Positions 50,470 through 58,159 of a DNA stretch of 64,000 nt are shown piece after piece. The stretch is taken from the NCBI RefSeq assembly GCF_900107045.1, contig NZ_FNON01000001.1:806001-870000 (forward strand), given 5' to 3'. The notes beneath the pieces are model-generated. The model was not told where the DNA came from and searched no databases. It saw only the letters and a program-made list of their open reading frames with translations. The position numbers and the translations under genes are program-made. The first letter of the stretch is position 1. Every line of letters starts with the position of its first letter. Source of the stretch: Amycolatopsis xylanica. GTDB lineage: Bacteria; Actinomycetota; Actinomycetes; Mycobacteriales; Pseudonocardiaceae.

Positions 50470-51210
50470 ATGGCGATCAGCACGCACACCGCCGCCGAGC
50501 GGCCCGATCTCTGGGAGCACCGGATCAGGGCCGTGGACGTGTGGCCCGAATACCAGACCCGCGGCGAGGCCGTCCAGCGGTGGTGGAGCCTGCTGGACGA
50601 GGAGTTCGCCGACTTCCAGTTCGTGCTGCACGACGACGAGACGGACCGGGTGGTCGCCCAGGGCTACGCGGGCCCGCTCGCTTGGGACGGCGACGAAAAG
50701 TCACTGCCCGCGGGGTTCGACGCGGCCATCGAACGCGTCTTCTGTGAAGGGGGAGCGGGTGCGACCGCGTTGTGCGCGCTGGCGGCGGAGATCCCGCGCG
50801 CGGAACGGGGGAACGGCTTGGCGGCGCTGATCATGTCGGGCATGCGCTCGCTCGCCGCGAGGCATGGGTTCGGCCACGTCGTCGTCCCGGTGCGTCCTTC
50901 GTGGAAGGCACGCTATCCGCTGACGCCGATCGAGCGTTATGTCCACTGGCGACGCGAGGACGGGCTGTTCCTCGACCCGTGGATGCGGGTCCACGAACGC
51001 CTGGGCGGCCGCGCCGGCGCGCCCGTCGCCCGGTCGTTCCGGGTCACCGGGACCGTGGCGGAATGGGAGTCGTGGACGGGCATGGCGTTCCCGGACTCGG
51101 GCTACTACATCTTCCCCGAAGGGCTCGCTCCGGTGTGGATCGACCGCGCGGCCGACACCGGTGAGTACTGGGGACCCAACGTCTGGATGGTCCACGAAGC
51201 CGGGGCGTGA
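50470..51210 (+). CDS. Hypothetical protein with acetyltransferase-like fold
   Basis: A 246-residue cytoplasmic protein: VQRWWSLLDEEFADFQFVLHDDETDRVVAQGYAGPLAWDG, ALAAEIPRAERGNGLAALIMSGMRSLAARHGFGHVVVPVRPSWKARYPL, RYVHWRREDGLFLDPWMRVHERLGG, GYYIFPEGLAPVWIDRAADTGEYWGPNVWMVHE. The middle block resembles GNAT motif A. The ATG at 50470 is preferred; an in-frame TTG 15 bases earlier lacks support. Function unknown. It is convergent with the PLP-fold-like gene (3-bp gap). Confidence 0.6.
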   Translation: MAISTHTAAERPDLWEHRIRAVDVWPEYQTRGEAVQRWWSLLDEEFADFQFVLHDDETDRVVAQGYAGPLAWDGDEKSLPAGFDAAIERVFCEGGAGATALCALAAEIPRAERGNGLAALIMSGMRSLAARHGFGHVVVPVRPSWKARYPLTPIERYVHWRREDGLFLDPWMRVHERLGGRAGAPVARSFRVTGTVAEWESWTGMAFPDSGYYIFPEGLAPVWIDRAADTGEYWGPNVWMVHEAGA

Positions 51211-51213
51211 GCG

Positions 51214-52560
51214 CTACTCGCCGAGCGTGGCCGCCAGACCGGCCGCGTCTTCGACGGTGACGATGTGCTCCGGCGGCAGCGGGGTGTAGTCGCCGACGCC
51301 GTAGCTGCCGGACGCGTGCACGACCAGTTCGTCCGTGTTCGGGACGAGGTCGCGGTCGAGTGCGGTGAGTACGCCGGTCAGCGCCATCACGAGCGACCAT
51401 TCGCGCAGGTCCCTGGGGTCGTCGGGCAACGTGATGTCGGTGTCCCGCAGCAGATCCCGGCACTCGGCGTACCGCTGGAGGCACTCGTGCAGCGACACCG
51501 CGAGGCCGGAGCCGCCGTGGCGCGCGATCAGGCCGCTCATCGCGGCGGAGGTGACCGGTTCGCGGGTGTAGAACGTCTCTTCCAGCGTTTCGGCGGGGGA
51601 CCAGGTGGTGGCCGGGAAATGCGGTGACTCGTGCTGGCGCCACAGGCCCTTGTCGAGGTGATAGCGGGGGATGCGGGCGCGGTCGTGGTCGCCGAAGAGG
51701 CTGTGCAGGACCATGTCGCAGGTGGCCAGGTGCTGGACCAGCAGATAGCCGGGCTGGTCGACGTCGGCCCCGGTGGCGCGCAGGCGGTCCAGACCGGCTT
51801 GGTAGCCGAGCAGGCCGTACGCGCTGGAGACCGCGTGCGCGTGGATCACGCGGGGTCCGGTCGCGCCGAACTCGTGGTCGGTGAACGCGCGGACCACGTC
51901 CGCCTGCTGGTAGTTGTCCAGCCGCAGGGTCGCCCACACCTGACCAGCCCGCTGTGCGCCGCGGCGGTACTCGCGCACGAATTCCGCGCCGATCGCCTTG
52001 ACCGCCTCCGGCGGGCTGCCGCGCAGCACGACGACCGGGTTGAGGCGGCGCAGTTCCGGGTCGTCGGAAAGCCGGGAGGCACGCAGTTTCGCCGTCGTCG
52101 AAGCCGGGGTGAGCGTGACGATCCGCAGCTGATGTGGTTCGGCGAGGCCGTTACTGAGCGCCCGTTCCACGGCGTCGCGCAGTGCCACCGCCTTGTTGCC
52201 TGACGAGGGGGAGAAGATCAGGATCGGCTCGCCGGTGCGCCGGATGTGCTCGACGGCGCGCGCCACCAGCAGGAGCGAGGCGAGGGTCTTCGTCGTCTGG
52301 GTCGCGGGGTTGCGGCGGAGGTCGAGCAGCCGCAGGCGGACGCCGGCGATCTCGTCCAGCACGTGGTGGGTGACCGTCGCGGGCTCCAGGAAGGCGGCGA
52401 CCCGGTCGTCGAGCGCGGGGAACGCGAACCCCGGTTCGAAGCCTTCGCCCGGTGGGATCGGCTGGGCGCCGGTGATCTCCTCGTAGTACCGGATGAGCAC
52501 GTTGGTACTGCCGGCCACCCGCGAACGGGTGGAGCGGGCGTGCGCCGTCAGCTGATGCAT
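51214..52560 (-). CDS. Uncharacterised PLP fold-type-II-like protein of the biosynthetic cluster
   Basis: A 448-residue protein homologous in its C-terminal half to the gene at the left window edge. The N-terminal half has a TQTTKTLASLLLVARAVEH segment and ILIFSPSSGNKAVALRDAVERAL, which mirror the SFKDRG and SGN-(T/H)-G elements of threonine-synthase/cysteine-synthase-like PLP enzymes, with the Lys of TTKT as possible PLP lysine. The C-terminal half carries the shared blocks HAHAVSSAYGLLG, SPHFPATT, YTREPVTSAAM and REWSLVMALTGVL. I think the family is DUF6002 (unverified). It overlaps the TPP decarboxylase gene by 13 bp as third gene of that operon, so it probably acts on a product of that enzyme. 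Confidence 0.6.
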   Translation of the reverse strand: MHQLTAHARSTRSRVAGSTNVLIRYYEEITGAQPIPPGEGFEPGFAFPALDDRVAAFLEPATVTHHVLDEIAGVRLRLLDLRRNPATQTTKTLASLLLVARAVEHIRRTGEPILIFSPSSGNKAVALRDAVERALSNGLAEPHQLRIVTLTPASTTAKLRASRLSDDPELRRLNPVVVLRGSPPEAVKAIGAEFVREYRRGAQRAGQVWATLRLDNYQQADVVRAFTDHEFGATGPRVIHAHAVSSAYGLLGYQAGLDRLRATGADVDQPGYLLVQHLATCDMVLHSLFGDHDRARIPRYHLDKGLWRQHESPHFPATTWSPAETLEETFYTREPVTSAAMSGLIARHGGSGLAVSLHECLQRYAECRDLLRDTDITLPDDPRDLREWSLVMALTGVLTALDRDLVPNTDELVVHASGSYGVGDYTPLPPEHIVTVEDAAGLAATLGE

Positions 52561-53141
52561 CGTGGGTCCTTGGGTTGGAGGGTGGCGACCTGGGCGGCGA
52601 ACCGCCTGGCGTGGCCCGCGAGGTCGTCGGTGACCCGGCCGGGAACGGACGTCGCCTCGGTGCGTAGCGGGCAGCGGAGGAAGACGGGGCCTTGCCCGTC
52701 GGCGATGTGCGCGGCGACGGCGTCGCCGAGAGCGGCCGCGGTCGGCACGGTGCGTGCCGTCCGATAGCCGCAAGCCAGTGCCCAGGCGCACAGATCGACG
52801 TCACCGGAGCCGCTGAGCTGGCCGCCGGTGGAGTCGTAGGCGTCGTCGTCGAGCAGCACGTGCACCAGCGGGAGCGGGGCGAGTGAGCCCGCCATGACCA
52901 AAGTGGACGGATTCATCAGCAGGCTGCCGTCGCCGTCGGCGGCGACCACCGGCTGGCCCGTGGCCAGCGACAGTCCACTCGCGACGGACGCGCACAGTCC
53001 CATGGAACCGGTCATGTAGAAGTGGTTCGGCCGGTCGGCGAGCCCGCAGGCGATGCGGCTGGTGTAGCCGGTGGTGAACACGATCGGCACCCGCGCCGCC
53101 GCGGTGATCACGGCCTGGATCGCGGCCGGTTTGGCGGTCAT
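52548..53141 (-). CDS. TPP-dependent decarboxylase, C-terminal (beta) subunit
   Basis: A 197-residue TPP-binding domain: FYMTGSMGLCASVASGLSLATG, VVAADGDGSLLMNPSTLVMAG (the GDG metal/TPP motif) and HVLLDDDAYDSTGGQ. The (E/D)STGGQ ending is characteristic of phosphonopyruvate and sulfopyruvate decarboxylases. The enzyme is split into two genes, as in ComD/ComE, with the N-terminal half encoded directly upstream (ATGA overlap). It decarboxylates a 2-oxo acid, giving an aldehyde. No phosphonate-forming PEP mutase is in view, so a phosphonate substrate is not implied. Confidence 0.78.
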   Translation of the reverse strand: MTAKPAAIQAVITAAARVPIVFTTGYTSRIACGLADRPNHFYMTGSMGLCASVASGLSLATGQPVVAADGDGSLLMNPSTLVMAGSLAPLPLVHVLLDDDAYDSTGGQLSGSGDVDLCAWALACGYRTARTVPTAAALGDAVAAHIADGQGPVFLRCPLRTEATSVPGRVTDDLAGHARRFAAQVATLQPKDPRCIS

Positions 53142-53677
53142 GCCGGCGACCACCCGAAGAGATCCGGCGGGACGAGCAGCGCGACGGCGCCGCGGCGCGT
53201 GGCCAAGGTGTCGGCGGCCCAGCCGAGGTGCTCGGCGAGCCGGTCCTGCCGCAGCGTCCGGTGCGGCACGCCGAGCAGGTCCAGGATGGGCTCCGTCGCC
53301 TTGCCCATCACCAGGTTCTCGCTGGTGTGATCCGGCGCGACGCCGCGCAGGCTGATGACCAGCAGGATCGGGATCTCGTACGGCCGGATCAGTGAGGCGA
53401 TCCCGTTCACGCTGGCCCCGAAGCCCGAGTTCTGCATGAGCACGACGGGCCGCCGGCCACCCAGCGCGGCCCCGGCCGCCAGGCCGACCGCCGTTTCCTC
53501 CCTGGGTACCGTGATCACGCTCTGGCCGAGTTCTCGCAGCAACGGCGCGAGCACGCCGCACGGCGTCGCCAGATACGGCCCGAGATCCCGTGCCGCGAAC
53601 GCGTCGGCGACGACGCGTTCCGGGCCGAGAACGGTGGTGGCATACGAGGGAGTCGGCAGAGGCTCCTCTTCGCTCAT
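53138..53677 (-). CDS. TPP-dependent decarboxylase, N-terminal (alpha) subunit
   Basis: A 179-residue pyrimidine-binding domain: VVADAFAARDLGPYLATPCGVLAPLLREL, TVPREETAVGLAAGAALGGRRPVVLMQNSGFGASVNGIASL and PILLVISLRGVAPDHTSENLVMGKATEPILD. It holds the glutamate (VPREETA) that activates TPP bound by the beta subunit. It matches the N-terminal half of phosphonopyruvate decarboxylase. The ATG at 53677 has no clear ribosome site. It is divergent from the ATP-grasp-like gene over 153 bp, which hold an inverted repeat TTCCCG-N6-CGGGAA (53734-53751). Confidence 0.78.
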   Translation of the reverse strand: MSEEEPLPTPSYATTVLGPERVVADAFAARDLGPYLATPCGVLAPLLRELGQSVITVPREETAVGLAAGAALGGRRPVVLMQNSGFGASVNGIASLIRPYEIPILLVISLRGVAPDHTSENLVMGKATEPILDLLGVPHRTLRQDRLAEHLGWAADTLATRRGAVALLVPPDLFGWSPA

Positions 53678-53830
53678 TGGTTCAGTTTCACGGTGTGGCC
53701 CGCGTGCTGACAATGGGAGCCGGGCGGGAGATCTTCCCGATATTCCGGGAATCGACTCCCTTGTTTCCGGAGATGCCGGCGCCGCACTGTGGGAATTGAC
53801 AGCGCCGCCTTTCCGGGAGAGTCACTGCCG

Positions 53831-55156
53831 ATGACATCCACCGCACTTCATTCGTGGTTCGGCCCATATCAGCCCTACGAGAGCGGGCATTCCCCGGAGC
53901 GGGTGGCCGAAATGCTCGGCGAGGCCATGCGCATCAGTCCCGGCGGCCAATTCCCGCTCGCGGCCGAGCCCGTCGTGGTGCCGAGGGAGTCGTATCGGAG
54001 CCTGCTCGACGCGACCGCGCGACTGCTGGAACTGCATCGCGTCGCCGTGGCGAACCTCGCGCCGGACACGGCGGGCAGGATGACGGCGCTCAAGGCCGAT
54101 CCCGCGCTGTTCCCGAGATTCACCGCCGACGAGGCGTTCGAGCTCGGCCACGCCACGGACGTGGCCCGTGCCGACGTGATGATCGGCGCGGACGGCCCGC
54201 GGTTCCTCGAGTTCAACGTCGGCGCGAGCGTCGGCTGCATGGCGCAGTTCGAGCGGCTGCGGCGGGCTTGGCGCGACCTCGCGTCCGAAGCCGGGAAGCC
54301 GGTGCTGACCGGCACCGACCTCTACGCGCCGCTGGCGGAAGTCCTCAAGCGCAGCTGCAAGGAGCTCGGGGTCGGGCCCGAGGTGCTGCTGATCGACACT
54401 TCCGACGACCTCCAGACGACCAGCGCCTACGTCGACGCCCAGCTCGGCCTGCTGCGCGAGCACGGTGTCCACGCGCGCTTCACCGAACTGCGGGACCTCG
54501 GCCGGGTGGAAGACCTGGGGAACGTGCTCGGCGTCGTCCAGTTCAGCGAGGGCGAGGCCGCCAGATTCGGCTGGGACATCTCACCTTTGGCCTCGGCGAT
54601 GGGCGCCGGCCTGACCGCCGTGCCGTCGCAGACCGCGCGGCTGCTGGACACCAAGAAGGTGCTCGCGCTGCTGTCGGAAGGCCTCCCGTGGATGACCGGC
54701 GACGACCGGGACCTGGTGCGGCGGTTCGTGCCGTGGAGCCGGGTGACGGGTGACCGCCAGGTGACCTGGCGGGGCCAGGCGCACGACCTGCCCCGGCTGC
54801 TGCTGAACCGGCCCGAGCTGTTCGTGCTCAAGCTCGCCGCCGGCCTCTACTCCGACGACGTGTACTTCGGGGCGACCGCGACCGACCGGGAGTGGCGGCA
54901 GCTGGTCGCCACGGCGACGGAGACCGAGGACTACATCGCCCAGGAGCTGGTCGAGCCGCTCCGCCCGCCGATGGCCGTGCTGCTGGACGAGTCCGGCCGC
55001 ACCGAGACCGTGCGCGCGAAGATGGTGGTCAGCCCGTTCTGCGTGGGCGGCGTGGCGACCGGCTGCTATGTCCGGTTCAACACCGCCGCGACGCCCGGCA
55101 TCCTGTCTGTCCACGATGGACTCATGCGCGGCTGTCTACTCGGTGAGCCAAGCTAA
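53831..55156 (+). CDS. Circularly permuted ATP-grasp-like ligase of the biosynthetic cluster
   Basis: A 441-residue protein. The N-terminal part has MLGEAMRISPGGQFPLAAEPVVVPRESYRSLLD. The centre has ADVMIGADGPRFLEFNVGASVGCMAQFERL, where FLEFNVGASVG resembles the metal-binding E-x-N block of ATP-grasp enzymes placed early, as in circularly permuted type-2 members. Later come TARLLDTKKVLALLSEGLPWM, DLPRLLLNRPELFVLKLAAGLYSDDVYFG and DYIAQELVEPLRPP. It probably joins an acyl group to an amine using ATP. It is the second ligase of the cluster besides 58156. It converges on the SDR gene with 4 bp overlap. Confidence 0.6.
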   Translation: MTSTALHSWFGPYQPYESGHSPERVAEMLGEAMRISPGGQFPLAAEPVVVPRESYRSLLDATARLLELHRVAVANLAPDTAGRMTALKADPALFPRFTADEAFELGHATDVARADVMIGADGPRFLEFNVGASVGCMAQFERLRRAWRDLASEAGKPVLTGTDLYAPLAEVLKRSCKELGVGPEVLLIDTSDDLQTTSAYVDAQLGLLREHGVHARFTELRDLGRVEDLGNVLGVVQFSEGEAARFGWDISPLASAMGAGLTAVPSQTARLLDTKKVLALLSEGLPWMTGDDRDLVRRFVPWSRVTGDRQVTWRGQAHDLPRLLLNRPELFVLKLAAGLYSDDVYFGATATDREWRQLVATATETEDYIAQELVEPLRPPMAVLLDESGRTETVRAKMVVSPFCVGGVATGCYVRFNTAATPGILSVHDGLMRGCLLGEPS

Positions 55157-55923
55157 AGGGCGGGTGGGCGGGTGGCGGGTGAGAGGCCGCCGTCGACGTG
55201 GATCGTCTGGCCGGTGATGAACGCGGCGTCGTCCCCGGCGAGGAAGACGAGCGTCGCCGCCACGTCGTCCGGACGGCCGGTGCGCCGGACCGGGGTCGAC
55301 GCGGCGATGGCCGCTTCCGTGGCGGCGAAGTCGCGGACCGCCGCCTGGGTCATCGGGGTGCTGATGAAGCCGGGCGCGACCGCGTTCACGGTGATGCCGG
55401 ACGGGCCGAGGTCGATGGCGAGCGCGCGGGTGAGTCCCTCCAGGCCCGCCTTGGCCGCGACGTAGTTGGCCTGGCCGTAGTGGCCGCGCGCGGAAAGGCT
55501 GGAGACGTTGAGGATCCGGCCCCAGCGCGCCCTGGCCATGTGCTTGTGGACCGCGCGGGAGAACAGGAAGGCGCCGCGCAGCGTGACCGCGAACACCGCG
55601 TCCCAGTCGCCTGCCGACATCGCGAACAGGGGAGCGTCCTTGGCGATGGCCGCGTTGTTGACCAGGACGTGGACGCCGCCGAATGTCTCGGCCGCCGTGC
55701 GCGTGGCCGCCGAGACCTGATCGGGATCCGTGACGTCGCAGGCCACGGCGAGCGCGCGGCCGCCATCGGCGGTGATCGTGTCCGCCACGCGCTGGGCCGC
55801 TTCGTGGTCGAGGTCGGCCAGCACGACCGCGCCGCCATGGAGGGCGAGACGTCGTGCGGTCGCCGCGCCGATCGCGCCCGCCGCGCCGGTCACGATGGCG
55901 ACGCGGCCGTCGAGCGGGGTCAC
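55153..55923 (-). CDS. Short-chain dehydrogenase/reductase (FabG-like)
   Basis: A 256-residue classical SDR: cofactor motif TGAAGAIGAATARRLA, NNAAIAKDAPLF, catalytic Ser in NVSSLSARG and Tyr-x3-Lys in YVAAK, then APGFISTPMT and GQTIHVDGGLSP. Acidic residue ADLDHE after beta-2 suggests NAD(H) rather than NADPH. It reduces or oxidises a keto/hydroxy intermediate, plausibly carrier-bound. The GTG at 55923 overlaps the P450 stop (GTGA), so it is coupled to it. Confidence 0.88.
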   Translation of the reverse strand: MTPLDGRVAIVTGAAGAIGAATARRLALHGGAVVLADLDHEAAQRVADTITADGGRALAVACDVTDPDQVSAATRTAAETFGGVHVLVNNAAIAKDAPLFAMSAGDWDAVFAVTLRGAFLFSRAVHKHMARARWGRILNVSSLSARGHYGQANYVAAKAGLEGLTRALAIDLGPSGITVNAVAPGFISTPMTQAAVRDFAATEAAIAASTPVRRTGRPDDVAATLVFLAGDDAAFITGQTIHVDGGLSPATRPPAL

Positions 55924-57065
55924 CAGGTCACCGGCAGCGCGGTGACGGCGAAGACCAGGCCTTGCCGCACCGGCACCTGATCGGCCTCGATGCCGAGGCG
56001 CAGCGAAGGAAACCGCTCGAACAGCCTGCGCAGCGCCACTTCGACCTCCAGCCTGGCCAGGTGCTGCCCGATGCACTGGTGGACGCCGAAGCCGAACGTG
56101 AGATGGTTGCGCGTCCGCCGCCGCAGGTCCAGCTCGTGCGGCCGGGGGAACACCGGGTCGCGGTTCGCCGCGGAATTGAGGACCACGACGCCCTCGCCCG
56201 CCTTGATGACGACGTCCGCCACCTCGATGTCGGCCGTCGCGACGCGCACCAGGCCCGCGGTCAGCGACAGGAACCGGAGCAGCTCTTCGATCGCGTCCGG
56301 CCAGGTCACCTGCCCGGTGCGCAGCCTGGTGAGTTCGGCGTCGTGGGTGAGCAGGGTGAGCACGGCGACCGCGATGGTGGCGACCGTGATGTCCTGGCCT
56401 GCCGAGATCAGCACCGTTCCATAGTGGACGAACTCGTCGGTCGTGACCGACTCCGTGGCGAGCAGGTCGTCGAGCAGGCCGTCGCCGGGGTGTGCTCGCT
56501 TGGTCTCGATCAGCGAGAGCAGGAATTTTTCGAGTGGTGGCACGGGATCGAGGTGGCGCAGCGCGCCGTCGAGCCGGTCGCGGTCCGCGTCGGGAACACC
56601 CAGCAGCGTGGCCAGTCCTGCCGTGACCACGGGCCGGATGTAGGCGCCGACCAGCTCGGCGGCGTTGTCCGGCATGGCGGCCAGCTCGTCGAGCCTGGCG
56701 TCCGCCGCCGCTTCGAGCGCGGCCCGCCGCGTCTGGGTCCGCTTGACGGTGAGACTGGGCAGCAGCGCCCGGCGCTGCTCGGTGTGCAGTGGGGGATCGG
56801 TGCGCAGCAACGTCCGCATCGCGCGGTGGCGCTCGGGCCGTCCCAACACCTGCGCGCGGGAAAGCTTCGGCGGCTCGCCCGCGCCCGGATCGACGGACAG
56901 CCGGGGATCGGCCAAGAGCCGCCGCGCCGCGGTGTGACCGGTGACCGCCCACACGAGCCGTCCGTCGAAAAGCCGTACGCGGGTGACCGGCCCTTCCGCC
57001 CGCAATTCTTCGTACGCGCGAGGTGGGGCATACGGGCATTCACGGGAAATCGGCAGTTCCACCAT
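55920..57065 (-). CDS. Cytochrome P450 of the biosynthetic cluster
   Basis: A 381-residue soluble bacterial P450. The heme loop is FGFGVHQCIGQ with Cys331, the ExxR motif is IEELLRF, and the I-helix oxygen-activation motif is AGQDIT: acid Asp is kept, but the first of the two usual threonines is Ile. The substrate is unknown; actinomycete P450s of this size tailor natural products. The ATG at 57065 gives VELPISRECPYAPP, the common start of this class. It is divergent from the KAS III-like gene with a strong inverted repeat between them. Confidence 0.88.
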   Translation of the reverse strand: MVELPISRECPYAPPRAYEELRAEGPVTRVRLFDGRLVWAVTGHTAARRLLADPRLSVDPGAGEPPKLSRAQVLGRPERHRAMRTLLRTDPPLHTEQRRALLPSLTVKRTQTRRAALEAAADARLDELAAMPDNAAELVGAYIRPVVTAGLATLLGVPDADRDRLDGALRHLDPVPPLEKFLLSLIETKRAHPGDGLLDDLLATESVTTDEFVHYGTVLISAGQDITVATIAVAVLTLLTHDAELTRLRTGQVTWPDAIEELLRFLSLTAGLVRVATADIEVADVVIKAGEGVVVLNSAANRDPVFPRPHELDLRRRTRNHLTFGFGVHQCIGQHLARLEVEVALRRLFERFPSLRLGIEADQVPVRQGLVFAVTALPVTW

Positions 57066-57108
57066 TTCACGGTAGCGGTGGCGCGGCACTTTTTGTCAAG
57101 TGGGCAAC

Positions 57109-57130
57109 TTTACCCAGTGCTCTGGGTAAA
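57109..57130. promoter_or_regulatory. Inverted-repeat operator candidate between P450 and KAS III-like genes
   Basis: TTTACCCAG-TGCT-CTGGGTAAA has perfect 9-bp arms, extending to ACTTT/AAAGT with one bulged base. It sits 44 bp from the P450 start and 76 bp from the KAS start in a 140-bp divergent gap that is AT-richer than its surroundings. A dimeric regulator could control both directions here; no regulator gene lies in the visible cluster. Confidence 0.5.
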
Positions 57131-57205
57131 AGTGGTAATGGTGACGACGATCGCCGGTTCTTATCGTTGAGGAAGACGAATTCCGGAAGCGAAGGGGGAC
57201 GGGTG

Positions 57206-58159
57206 GTGCTCGCGCGCTTGACGGTCGAATCCGCCACCTCCCACACGCCGGAGGAATCCGTGGCCATCGAGACGGCCGCGAGCCGGCTCGGGCTGTCCCG
57301 GCCGAAGGTCAAGCTGTTCCGCCGGGTGCACGGCCTCGACCGGCTCCGGACCGCCGGGGACACCGGCGTGCTGGATCTGGTGGCGACGCCCGCGGCGGAA
57401 CTCGTCGCGTCGCTGGACGACCCGGCCCGGATCCGTTACCTGGTCTACGCCCACACGATCCAGGAGGTCGCGCCGTCTTCCGTGGATGTCGCCGCCCTGC
57501 TCGCCGAGAGGCTGGGCTTGCCCGACGCCACGGCGTTCGCGCTGACCCAGCAGAACTGCGCGAGCGGCCTCGCGGCGATCATGACCTGCGGCGCGCTGCT
57601 GGCCGCCGATGCCGAGACCGGCGCGCTCGCACTGATCGTCACCGGCGAGAAGGCGTTCACGCCGCTGGCCCAGCTGATCCCGAACACCGCGATCATGGGC
57701 GATGCGTCCGCCGCCTGCCTGGTCAGCCTGTCGGGAGCCGGGGACCAGGTGGTGGGCTATCACTCGCGCACCGATGGCCAGTACGCCGAAGGTCTTCGCC
57801 TCGATCCGCTCCGGCTGGCCGAGTTCGGCGCGGAATACCCGGCACGGCTCGCTGAGACCATCCTGTCGGCCTTGCGTCCGGCGGGGCTCACGCTGGACGA
57901 CGTGGCGCTGATCGTGCCGCACAACGTCAACCTTTCGTCGTGGCGGCGGGTCATCGAGGAACTCGGGATCGACACCGGCGACGTGTTCCTCGACAACATC
58001 GCCGAATACAGCCACTGCTTCTGCAGCGATCCGTTCCTCAACTACACGCACCTGCGTGACCAGGGACGGCTGGAGCCCGGCAGGCACTACGTGCTCACCG
58101 CGGTCGGCTTGGGCGCGACCTACGCGGCCATGGTGCTGCGGCACGGAAGTGCGGCATGA
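57206..58159 (+). CDS. Ketoacyl-ACP synthase III-like condensing enzyme
   Basis: A 317-residue thiolase-fold protein with nucleophile Cys118 (ALTQQNCASGLAAIMTCG) and His239 (LIVPHNVNLSSWRRV). The third KAS III residue, Asn in NxxAAS, is replaced by a block NIAEYSHCFCSDPF in which His270 may serve. Condensation or acyl transfer onto carrier protein is likely, with unusual specificity. Tandem GTG codons (57203 and 57206) follow an AGGGGG site; 57206 has the better spacing. It begins the plus-strand core operon and overlaps the ATP-grasp gene by ATGA. Confidence 0.75.
   Translation: MLARLTVESATSHTPEESVAIETAASRLGLSRPKVKLFRRVHGLDRLRTAGDTGVLDLVATPAAELVASLDDPARIRYLVYAHTIQEVAPSSVDVAALLAERLGLPDATAFALTQQNCASGLAAIMTCGALLAADAETGALALIVTGEKAFTPLAQLIPNTAIMGDASAACLVSLSGAGDQVVGYHSRTDGQYAEGLRLDPLRLAEFGAEYPARLAETILSALRPAGLTLDDVALIVPHNVNLSSWRRVIEELGIDTGDVFLDNIAEYSHCFCSDPFLNYTHLRDQGRLEPGRHYVLTAVGLGATYAAMVLRHGSAA

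Noticed and set aside
51214..53677. Phosphonate biosynthesis locus
   Set aside because: The TPP decarboxylase halves fit, but there is no PEP mutase or other phosphonate gene in view.
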